From NCBI GenBank assembly GCA_044225555.1, contig JBGAIM010000003.1, positions 248,001 to 312,000 on the forward strand: a stretch of 64,000 nucleotides of DNA. Reading direction: 5' to 3'. This DNA is from JADLHS01 sp044225555. Its GTDB lineage: Bacteria > Verrucomicrobiota > Verrucomicrobiia > Limisphaerales > JADLHS01. This document shows positions 1 through 8,195 of the stretch, piece by piece; the first letter of the stretch is position 1; each line of letters starts with the position of its first letter. The translations under genes were made by a program, and so were the position numbers. The notes under the pieces are model-generated. The model saw only the letters and a program-made list of their open reading frames with translations, was not told where the DNA came from and did not search any database.

Positions 1-3000
1 CCGATGTTCGACAACGGCGTGGGCAACGACTTGATCGCGGGCGATGGCATTTATTCCGCCACGATTCCCGGTCAGGCGAGTGGAACGTTGATGGCTTTTT
101 ACATCACAGCCGCGGATACGTTGTCCGCCACCAACCAATTCCCGGCGGAAGCGCCGGTGCGCGAGTGCCTCGTGCGCTGGGGCGAATCCACCGTCGCCGG
201 CACCCTCGGTACTTACCGGCTCTGGGTCACGGCGGCCAATGTCAACACCTGGACGACCCGCGAGAAAAACGCGAACGATCCGCTCGATGCCACTTTTGTT
301 TATGGCAACAGCCGCGTGATCTACAATGTGAACACGCTTTACAGCGGCAGCCCCTTCCACGCGCCCAATTACAACGGCCCAGTGGGCTCGTTCGCCTGCG
401 ATTACGAAATCAATTTCAATCCTGACGAACGCTTCCTCGGCTCCGAGCCCTTCGTGTTGTCCGCCTACGATGTGGTTTCCGGCAACTTCTTTTTCAACGA
501 TGACTCGGCGCAGGTGGACCTCACGGGCAACTGGATTGCGCGCAAGCTGGGCCAGCCCTACAACTACCGCCGTCACATTCACGTCTTCGTCAATGGCCTG
601 CGGCGCGGCACTGTTTACGACGACGCGCAGCAACCCAACCGTGAGGTGGTCGCGGAGTTCTTCCCGAACGACGAGGCCGGCCAGTTGCGCAAGATCGAGA
701 GCTGGTTTGAATTTGCCGACGATGGCGTAACGCAAGGCAGCGTTTACACCACCATCGCCCGGTTCAACAAGAGTACCGGCGAAATTGACAATAAGCGCTA
801 TCGCTGGAACTGGCGACCGCGCGCCACTGAAAACCCGAACGACTGGGCGCCGTTCACCAGCCTCATCGCTGCGGTGAACTATACTGCCTCATCGAACTAC
901 GAAAACCAGGTGCGCGAGTGGATGGACGTGCCCAACTTCCTGCGTCCAATCATCACGCATCACATCTGCGGCAGTTGGGACAGCTACGCCTATCAGCGCG
1001 GCAAAAACATGTACGCCTACAAGCCCGACGACGAACCCTGGCGGCTGTTGATGTGGGACATCGAAATCGCCCTCGGCGCGGGCGGCAATGGACCGACGGA
1101 CGACATCTACAACATGTTCGACACCACGCTGCGGAACATGATCCTCAACCGTCCCGCCTTCAATCGCGAATACCTCCGTGGTTTTCAGGAGGCGGTTGAC
1201 GGTCCACTGCTGCCCGGCGCTGCCGACGCGTCGCTCGATGAACGTTACGCGAACTTCCAGCAGAACGGCGTGCCGCTCATCTCCCCGCAGTTCATCAAGA
1301 ACTACATCACTTCGCGTCGCGCCTATTTGCTCACAGTCATCCCGACGGCAGCTTTTGCTGTGAACAATCCCAGCTATCAAGCTGTCTCCGGCAGCAATGT
1401 GCTGGCTCTCACCGGCACTGGCCCGTTGAGCGTGGAAACCATGCTCATCAACGGCATTCCCTATCCCCTTACTTGGACCAGCACCACCGCCTGGCGTGTG
1501 CTGGTGCCGCTCACTGCGGGCACCAATCTCCTCGCCCTCTCGGCACAGGACCGCTCCGGCAACACCATCAGTAATGCCACCGGCAACGTCACGGCCAACT
1601 ATACCGGCAACAATGTGCTTCCCGAAGGCAACGTCGTGTTCAACGAAATAGCGCCCCATCCCACTATCGACGGCGCGGCGTTCGTGGAGTTGTTCAACAC
1701 GCACAGCAACTTCACCTTCGATCTCTCCAACTGGAATCTCAATGGACTGGACTACACCTTCCCGCCTGGCGCTACGCTGCCCCCGCGCAGTTATCTCGTA
1801 CTGGCCGAAGACCCGTTTGTGTTCAGCCAGGCCTACGGCATCACCAACTTTGCCTACGATCGGTTCAACGGGAAACTTGATCCCGATGGCGAGACGCTCA
1901 CACTGTCCCGTCCGGGCGGAGGAACAAACTTGATTGTCGTGGATCGCGTGCGCTACGAAGCCACCGTTCCCTGGCCCACCGCCACCAACGGTATTTCGCT
2001 TCAGCTCGTGGATGCCACGCAGGACAACAGCCGCGTGGCCAACTGGCAGACCAAGCCGGCGTCAACCAATTCGGTTGTCCCCGTACCGCAATGGGTCTAT
2101 GTCAACCAAACCGCCATTTTGCCGGCGAGTTCGGCGCGCATTTATCTCTACCTCGCTTCTGCCGGAGAGCTCTACCTCGACGACATGATGCTGGTCGCGG
2201 GCAGCGTGCCGGAAAGCGGCGCGAATCTCCTGAATAACGGCAATTTTGAATCCGCTCTGTCCGTCACGTGGTCCATCTCAACAGACTTCTCGACCTCGGT
2301 GTTGAGCACAAGTGTGAAGCACTCCGGCAACTCCAGCCTGCGGATGCTCGCGACGGCGGCTGGGGCCGGCAATGGTGATTCCATCCAGCAGGATTTCGCC
2401 GCGTCGTTGCCGGGAGGTGGCACTTACACGTTGAGTTTTTGGTATCTGCAAAATTCCAACGGCACGCCCTTCATCGCCCGACTCAACAACTCCGTTGTGG
2501 GCTCGGGCATCTATGTTTCGCTGAATCCGCTAACGCCGTTGCCGAGCACGAACATTGTTTTTGGTTCAACCCCCGGCCAGGCCAACAGCGTCGCCACCAA
2601 CCTGCCCGCGTTCCCGCCCCTCTGGTTGAACGAAGCACAAGCCAACAACATCACCGGGCCGCTCGACAACTTCAGCCAGCGCGATCCGTGGGCGGAGGTT
2701 TTCAACACTGCCAATACCAACGTCAACCTCGCCGGTTATTATCTCACCGACACCTACACGAACCTGACGAAGTGGGCGTTTCCTGCGAGCAACAACGCGT
2801 CGAACGGCTTCACCTTAATCTGGTGCGACAATCAAACCAATCAGAGCACCACCGCGTCCATCCACGCCGGACTGACGCTCGCCTCTGGCAATGGCAGTCT
2901 GGCGCTCACCCGGATCATCAATGGCACGACGCAGGTCGTGGATTATCTGAATTACGCCAGCCTCCCCGCGAACTGGAGTTACGGCAGCGTGCCCGACGCA

Positions 3001-4029
3001 CAACCTTTCTATCGTCGTGAGATGTTTTATGCGACGCCGAATGCGACCAATAACGGCGCGTCCGCCCCGCTCACCGTGTTCATCAACGAATGGATGGCCG
3101 ACAACACCATCACGCTTACGGACCCGGCGGATGGTCAGTTTGAGGACTGGTTCGAACTCTACAATCCCGGCACGAATGCCGTGGACGTCGGCGGCTATTT
3201 CCTCACCGACAATCTGACGAACAAATTCCAGTTCGAGATTCCGAACAACGGACATTACGTCATCCCCGCTCACGGTTATCTGCTGGTCTGGGCGGACAAT
3301 GAATCCGGCCAGAACGCCACGAATCGCGCCGACCTTCACGCCGAGTTTGCGCTGGCCAAAGGCGGTGAAGCCCTCGGCTTGTTCGCCGCCGACGGCACGA
3401 CCATTGACGCCGTTACGTTCGGCGCGCAAACCAGCAACGTGAGCGAAGGTCGTTTCCCCAACGGCTCGGCCAACATCTATTCGATGCCCACACCCACACC
3501 TCGTGCGGCCAATGTCGTTCCCAACACCTCGCCCACACTCGCGGCCATCACCAATCGCTACCTCACGCTCGGCCAGACCCTCAGCCTGACCGTCAGCGCC
3601 ACCGACACCGACGCGCCGACTCAGACGCTCACTTACAGTCTCATCACTCCGCCACCCGGCGCGCAGATGGGTTCGTTCAGCGGCCTGCTCACCTGGACAC
3701 CGACCGTTGCGCCCGCCACCAACAACTTCACGGTGGTTGTCACCGACAACGGCACGCCCAGCTTGTCGGCCACGCAGTCGTTCACCGTCACCGTGGTCGT
3801 CCCGCCAAGTCTGGCAAGTCTCAGTCTCAATGGCAGCAACCTGACCTTCACCTGGATGTCTGCGCTCGGACAACTGTATCAGGTCGAATACAAGAACGAT
3901 TTGACTGATCCGCAATGGACTCCTTCCGGCGCCGCCCTGACCGGCACTGGCGGTCCACTAAACTCCACGAACGGCATCACCGGTTCGCCTCGACGTTTTT
4001 ACCGGTTGCGTTTGCTGTCGCCGAACTAG
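1..4029 (+). CDS. Secreted CotH-like / lamin-tail domain protein, 5' end outside the window
   Basis: The frame is open from the first base, and the first residues read as the middle of a protein, so the true start lies upstream. Residues are counted from the ATG at 4. Residues about 60-400 resemble a spore-coat CotH kinase-like region (VFVNGLRRGTVYDD, later WRLLMWDIEIALG). Lamin-tail-like beta domains follow near 538-640, 870-980 and 1023-1130, with a carbohydrate-binding-like jelly roll (LLNNGNFE...) near 743-830. A putative Ig (He_PIG) domain lies near 1172-1267. The last 65 residues are the W...QVEYKNDL...RFYRLR module seen on other secreted proteins here. CotH-family proteins can be atypical kinases, but the verrucomicrobial versions are uncharacterised. 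A surface or matrix protein is inferred; kinase activity is not assumed. Confidence 0.8.
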   Translation, partial: PMFDNGVGNDLIAGDGIYSATIPGQASGTLMAFYITAADTLSATNQFPAEAPVRECLVRWGESTVAGTLGTYRLWVTAANVNTWTTREKNANDPLDATFVYGNSRVIYNVNTLYSGSPFHAPNYNGPVGSFACDYEINFNPDERFLGSEPFVLSAYDVVSGNFFFNDDSAQVDLTGNWIARKLGQPYNYRRHIHVFVNGLRRGTVYDDAQQPNREVVAEFFPNDEAGQLRKIESWFEFADDGVTQGSVYTTIARFNKSTGEIDNKRYRWNWRPRATENPNDWAPFTSLIAAVNYTASSNYENQVREWMDVPNFLRPIITHHICGSWDSYAYQRGKNMYAYKPDDEPWRLLMWDIEIALGAGGNGPTDDIYNMFDTTLRNMILNRPAFNREYLRGFQEAVDGPLLPGAADASLDERYANFQQNGVPLISPQFIKNYITSRRAYLLTVIPTAAFAVNNPSYQAVSGSNVLALTGTGPLSVETMLINGIPYPLTWTSTTAWRVLVPLTAGTNLLALSAQDRSGNTISNATGNVTANYTGNNVLPEGNVVFNEIAPHPTIDGAAFVELFNTHSNFTFDLSNWNLNGLDYTFPPGATLPPRSYLVLAEDPFVFSQAYGITNFAYDRFNGKLDPDGETLTLSRPGGGTNLIVVDRVRYEATVPWPTATNGISLQLVDATQDNSRVANWQTKPASTNSVVPVPQWVYVNQTAILPASSARIYLYLASAGELYLDDMMLVAGSVPESGANLLNNGNFESALSVTWSISTDFSTSVLSTSVKHSGNSSLRMLATAAGAGNGDSIQQDFAASLPGGGTYTLSFWYLQNSNGTPFIARLNNSVVGSGIYVSLNPLTPLPSTNIVFGSTPGQANSVATNLPAFPPLWLNEAQANNITGPLDNFSQRDPWAEVFNTANTNVNLAGYYLTDTYTNLTKWAFPASNNASNGFTLIWCDNQTNQSTTASIHAGLTLASGNGSLALTRIINGTTQVVDYLNYASLPANWSYGSVPDAQPFYRREMFYATPNATNNGASAPLTVFINEWMADNTITLTDPADGQFEDWFELYNPGTNAVDVGGYFLTDNLTNKFQFEIPNNGHYVIPAHGYLLVWADNESGQNATNRADLHAEFALAKGGEALGLFAADGTTIDAVTFGAQTSNVSEGRFPNGSANIYSMPTPTPRAANVVPNTSPTLAAITNRYLTLGQTLSLTVSATDTDAPTQTLTYSLITPPPGAQMGSFSGLLTWTPTVAPATNNFTVVVTDNGTPSLSATQSFTVTVVVPPSLASLSLNGSNLTFTWMSALGQLYQVEYKNDLTDPQWTPSGAALTGTGGPLNSTNGITGSPRRFYRLRLLSPN

Positions 4030-4178
4030 CGTTCCCTGCGCCATCGCGGCGACTCTTGGAATGCACCCAGATAGTTTATAGGACCTGTTCACTCCGGTGA
4101 ACGCGCGTTCGGGCCAATAACTAATCGTGAAGGTCGCTGCCGGTCGGTACTTGCATTTTAAAGCCGTCCGTATGTCCT

Positions 4179-5384
4179 GTGTGCGTGCGGAGGGCAAACT
4201 CTCGAGCTGAATATTCCCGACTCGCGGCACTGTTCTTCATCCAGTGGATGGGGCTGGCCGTCTGGACTGTACCGTTGACCCTGGTGCTCAACGCGCATGG
4301 CTATGCGGTCATTCAACCCCTGGCGTTTGCGACCAGCGCCATCGCAGCCTTCGTTTCCCCGCTGTTCTTCGGCGCCATGGCCGACCGGCACATGGCGCCC
4401 ACGCGCGTCCTGCGCTGGCTTTCATGCGGCGCGGCGCTGGCCTTGGTGTTGGTGGGGCTGGCGATTAACTGGCAATGCAATGCTTGGGGTGTTTTGGGAT
4501 TGATCCAGCTTTACAACCTGTGTTCGGCACCCACGATCAGCCTCACCACTTCGATTACCATGTCACGGTTGGACGAACCAAAACGCCAGTTCGGACCTGT
4601 CCGCGCGTTGGGAACGATCGGTTGGATGGCCGGGTGTCTGCTCATCAGCGTGCTCAACGCCGACGCGTCCACGCTCGCCGGCTTCACCGGTGCGCTCTTG
4701 TGGCTCGGGCTCGCCGGCTTCACGTTCCTGCTGCCCGAAATTGAGCCACCGAAATCCGTCGAGCATCTCAGCTGGCACGAACGCCTGGGGCTCGATGCCC
4801 TCACGCTGTTGAAACATCCCGATCACCGCGTCATCTTCCTCTGCGCCTGCCTGCTGAACATCCCGCTCGCCGCCTTTTATCCCTACACGCCTCCGCACCT
4901 GCTGGACCTGGGACTGCACAAACCGGCGGCCTGGATGTCGCTGTCCCAGATCGCGGAAATCTTCGCCATGTTTATGCTGGGGGCGCTGCTCACGCGGTTG
5001 CGTTTGAAATGGATTCTACTCGCCGGACTGGGCTTTGCCCTGGCGCGCTACGGATTGTTTGTGTTGAACACCCAAGCCAGCGTGGTCGCGGGACTGGCCC
5101 TGCATGGATGTGTTTACACGCTGTTCTTCACCACGGCGCAGATTTACGTGAACGAACGGGTGGATGCCGCGTGGCGCACCCGCGCGCAAGCCCTGCTCAC
5201 TTTGATGAACAGCGGGGTGGCCTACCTCATCGGCTACCTCGTTTGCGGCTGGTGGTTCCGCCAATGCGGTGGGCCGACCGCCACCCAATGGCCGCGCTTC
5301 TGGGGAGTGCTCGCGGTCGCAGTGGCTGCGGTAACGATTTACTTTTTGAGTGCCTATCGCGGCCGGACCCGGAAAGAACTTTGA
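4179..5384 (+). CDS. MFS transporter, nucleoside:H+ symporter-like
   Basis: This 401-residue, strongly hydrophobic protein has about 12 predicted membrane segments. The pattern FFGAMADRHMAPTRVLRWLS after the second segment matches the loop 2-3 signature of major facilitator permeases. Overall layout (FIQWMG start, LNVxLNAHGY region, tandem 6+6 helices) is closest to the nucleoside:H+ symporter branch (NupG/XapB-like). The start used is GTG 4179; GTG 4185 is an alternative, and no clear Shine-Dalgarno is visible. Substrate is inferred only as a nucleoside or similar small polar molecule. The downstream gene is convergent and ends about 60 bp away, so this gene stands alone. Confidence 0.75.
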   Translation: MCVRRANSRAEYSRLAALFFIQWMGLAVWTVPLTLVLNAHGYAVIQPLAFATSAIAAFVSPLFFGAMADRHMAPTRVLRWLSCGAALALVLVGLAINWQCNAWGVLGLIQLYNLCSAPTISLTTSITMSRLDEPKRQFGPVRALGTIGWMAGCLLISVLNADASTLAGFTGALLWLGLAGFTFLLPEIEPPKSVEHLSWHERLGLDALTLLKHPDHRVIFLCACLLNIPLAAFYPYTPPHLLDLGLHKPAAWMSLSQIAEIFAMFMLGALLTRLRLKWILLAGLGFALARYGLFVLNTQASVVAGLALHGCVYTLFFTTAQIYVNERVDAAWRTRAQALLTLMNSGVAYLIGYLVCGWWFRQCGGPTATQWPRFWGVLAVAVAAVTIYFLSAYRGRTRKEL

Positions 5385-5447
5385 GGCGAAAGGACGTTCC
5401 GTTGCCCTGCGCGGAACTCCCTCAAACTTTCCAGCAGCCACGCGGGC

Positions 5448-7142
5448 TTACCGAAATAATTCTCCGAACGCCGGCAACAGATCATATCGCCGCGTCCACG
5501 GCGTGTACATGAAACCGCGCACGTTCGGCAAGGGTTTTGCCGCCGCCAGCCAGCCTTTGACTTCGTTAAGATTATCCGCGTCGTAGTAACACGCTACGAG
5601 CACGGGGAAGCCTTGCTCCGCGAAAAAGCTCAGGCTCTTCGCGCGCGGTTCGCCACCCCAAACCGCCATGGTCAAGTCTTTGGGAATGTGCTTCCACGAA
5701 CCGGTGAAATCGCCTTGTACGAGATAGTAATTCGGGTGCGCGTTGTGGTTCGGGTCAAACATGTCCGACCACACATAAACCTCAGCCTTCGGCGAGTAGT
5801 GGCGAATGGCGGCGGCTTGCTTCGTGACACATTCGCCGAGGAGTTGCGCCATGTCACGACCCGCGCACGCCTGGCACGTGCCGCCCATGCGGACTTCGTC
5901 CGTGCCCAGCATCACGCGCCGCGGATGCAATCGCTCGGCGAGGAGCTTCGCTTCGTGATCGAAGATTTCGTACAACTCCGGCTCAGCCATGCAGGTCGTC
6001 ACCTGTGAGTCGTGGATCAACATCGAGTGATACCAACTTACCCGCAATCGCTGGCCGTCCTTGATACGGCCCCCGGAAACGAGCTTGAGCACTGCGGGCG
6101 ACGAATCACCGCGCCAGACGTTGAAGTCCGGGGAGTTCAGAGTCGCGTAATCTTTTCCTTCAGGGTAGGTCGTCGCACCATCTTCGCTCCGCACCGTTAC
6201 CGGCGTGCCGGGCCGATGCAGCACACAAACCGGTCCGGGGTCCTCAATCGTCCAGTCATCGAGCCAGACTTTGCCGGCTTTGCCTTCCCAAAGTCCGGCA
6301 TAGAGATTCACCTTGTCATTGTTGAGGCTGTTGAAGAGGAAGCTGATTTTCCGCCAGTCGGTCGTCGCCGGTAGATTGAACTGGCGCGGCGCGAGTTCAC
6401 GGTCGCCCACCAGCGCAATGCAACGGAACGCACTGGTCGGTTTCAAGCCCTCCGTCTTCACCCAGACGCTCACGCGATAACACCGGTGCGGTTTCACCCT
6501 CACCGTCTGCATCAGCCGACCGTGTCCATGCGGATTGGCCGTGAAGTTCTCCAGCCGCAAGGAAGCACGCCCGCCGTGTTTGGTCTCAGAGTCGGTGAAA
6601 CTGACTTCGCCCGGTTGATCAACGAAACCAAAGCCGGTGAACTTGTTCCCGTTGAAACCCTCAAAGCCGCCGTTGGTGATGCGCACTTCTGCATCGGGGA
6701 CAAATCGCGCCTCGTTGCCCTGCACAACAAACGGCGCATCCACCACCGGCAAGCCCTCCGCCAGATTCGGGTTGTGCGACAGGATTCCGCCGCCATAGCC
6801 AACCGAGAAAACTGAAGGAATCAGCTCTAACTTGTTGCTGTCACAAACACGTTGAATGGCTTCAAGTCGTCGGAAGTATGCCGCCTCCCGCTTACAGAGT
6901 GTATCCAATCCGAACGACACCACCGCGCCATTCAGCCCCGCCTTGCCTGCTGTATCGAGCACTTTGGTGATTTCCGCAACATCACTGTCCTTGTCCAATC
7001 CCCAGCCGAATACCCACACGAAACGGTCTGGATAGGCCGCCAAGCTCGACCCGACGGTCAACCAGGCAGCCAGTACGCCTAGGCCCAGTTTTTGCAAGTT
7101 ATGAAGTCGCTGGTTGCGGGAAATCATGTTTGGAATTTGCAT
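5448..7142 (-). CDS. Secreted glycoside hydrolase-like protein (GH20-type barrel with inserted beta-sandwich)
   Basis: The open frame extends upstream to 7367 but would overlap the Fpg gene; ATG 7142 (or 7127) gives a signal peptide (LGLGVLAAWLTVGSSLAA). An N-terminal TIM-barrel part (YPDRFVWVFGWGLDKDSDV, about 30-120) is interrupted by a jelly-roll, carbohydrate-binding-like domain (ITNGGFEGFNGNKF to KVWLDDWTIEDPG, about 150-305). The barrel then resumes. GTDEVRMGG with D415/E416 resembles the Asp-Glu pair of family-20 beta-hexosaminidases, and WSDMFDPNHNAH fits a barrel strand. A secreted glycan hydrolase is inferred; the substrate is unknown. The C-terminus may be shortened by a frameshift (see findings). 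Confidence 0.65.
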   Translation of the reverse strand: MQIPNMISRNQRLHNLQKLGLGVLAAWLTVGSSLAAYPDRFVWVFGWGLDKDSDVAEITKVLDTAGKAGLNGAVVSFGLDTLCKREAAYFRRLEAIQRVCDSNKLELIPSVFSVGYGGGILSHNPNLAEGLPVVDAPFVVQGNEARFVPDAEVRITNGGFEGFNGNKFTGFGFVDQPGEVSFTDSETKHGGRASLRLENFTANPHGHGRLMQTVRVKPHRCYRVSVWVKTEGLKPTSAFRCIALVGDRELAPRQFNLPATTDWRKISFLFNSLNNDKVNLYAGLWEGKAGKVWLDDWTIEDPGPVCVLHRPGTPVTVRSEDGATTYPEGKDYATLNSPDFNVWRGDSSPAVLKLVSGGRIKDGQRLRVSWYHSMLIHDSQVTTCMAEPELYEIFDHEAKLLAERLHPRRVMLGTDEVRMGGTCQACAGRDMAQLLGECVTKQAAAIRHYSPKAEVYVWSDMFDPNHNAHPNYYLVQGDFTGSWKHIPKDLTMAVWGGEPRAKSLSFFAEQGFPVLVACYYDADNLNEVKGWLAAAKPLPNVRGFMYTPWTRRYDLLPAFGELFR

Positions 7143-7161
7143 GGCAATTGGACGCAGCCAA

Positions 7162-8073
7162 TCAACGGTCTGTTCGCCTTGACCGCAGCTCCTCCAACTG
7201 CTCCGGCGTCTTCGGCCAGTCTTTGCGGAGCAACCGCGAGAGCGATCGGTCGGCCAGCAACTTGCCGCCGGTCTGACAGCCGGGACAATAGTTCGTCTCG
7301 TTGTCGGCGTAGCGAATTCGCTGGACCTTTGCATCGCAAACCGGACACGGCTTGCCAAACTTGCCATGCACCGCCATGTCGGGACGAAACGCCGTGACGT
7401 TCTCCGGAAAATTGTCCCCGGTTTCGCGCCGTAGAGTTTCCATCCACTGCGTCAGTGTTTGTAGGGTGGTGAGATAAAGCCGCTCGATGGCCTCCGCCGC
7501 AAGTTTCTGCGTCAGGGCGACGGGCGAGAGGCGGGCGCGATGCAGAATCTCGTCGGAATACGCATTGCCAATGCCGCTGAACAGGTGCGGATCGGTTAAC
7601 GCCCTCTTGAGTGTGTGATTTCGCAAGGTGAGAGCAGCGCGGAATTGTTCCAACGTGCCGTTGAGCACGTCCACACCGCCTGGATCATGCAGTCGCAACG
7701 CCGCCTCGCCTTGAACGAGGTGCAGCGACGCGCGTTTCTTTGTTCCTGCTTCCGTGAGTGTGAGGGTGCCAACGGGGAAATTGAAAACTGCCAGTGCGTT
7801 CTTGCGCGGAGGTTTTGCACTTGGCTCAAACCAGTGCAACCGGCCGGCGATCATCAAATGCACCACCAGCCAAAGGTCATCTTCAAACCCGAACACGATG
7901 CGCTTGCCCAGTCGCCGCAGCGCAATGACCCGGCGGCTCTCGATGCTTTGAATCGGCGGCACAACCGTGCGCAACAGGAACGGACTGGCGATGCGTAATC
8001 GCGTGAGCGGTTGATTGAGAATCCGCTTTTCCAGCGCTTCGAGATAAATCTTGATGTCCGGCAGTTCGGGCAC
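7162..8073 (-). CDS. Fpg/Nei-family DNA glycosylase (formamidopyrimidine-DNA glycosylase-like)
   Basis: This base-excision repair enzyme removes oxidised bases and nicks the strand by beta/delta elimination. After Met removal the chain starts PELPD, giving the catalytic Pro2/Glu3. The helix-two-turn-helix is LFSGIGNAYSDEILHRARLSP. A C-terminal zinc finger uses C243, C246, C263 and C266 (CPVC...CPGC), followed by about 37 extra residues. In the finger the usual Arg of the GRST-type loop is replaced (YADNETNYC), so this is not a classical MutM. It may belong to a divergent Fpg/Nei clade with different lesion preference (inference). It ends 19 bp before the downstream hydrolase start and could be co-transcribed. 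Confidence 0.85.
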   Translation of the reverse strand: MPELPDIKIYLEALEKRILNQPLTRLRIASPFLLRTVVPPIQSIESRRVIALRRLGKRIVFGFEDDLWLVVHLMIAGRLHWFEPSAKPPRKNALAVFNFPVGTLTLTEAGTKKRASLHLVQGEAALRLHDPGGVDVLNGTLEQFRAALTLRNHTLKRALTDPHLFSGIGNAYSDEILHRARLSPVALTQKLAAEAIERLYLTTLQTLTQWMETLRRETGDNFPENVTAFRPDMAVHGKFGKPCPVCDAKVQRIRYADNETNYCPGCQTGGKLLADRSLSRLLRKDWPKTPEQLEELRSRRTDR

Positions 8074-8195
8074 GACCGCAGGTTAACCCGGATCCGGACG
8101 TTCAGCAGATTATTTTCCCAGCCGATAACCGCGGGTAGTTTGGGCAACTCCTGGTCACATGAACGGAATCTCACCACACCATGCTGAGTCCGCCA

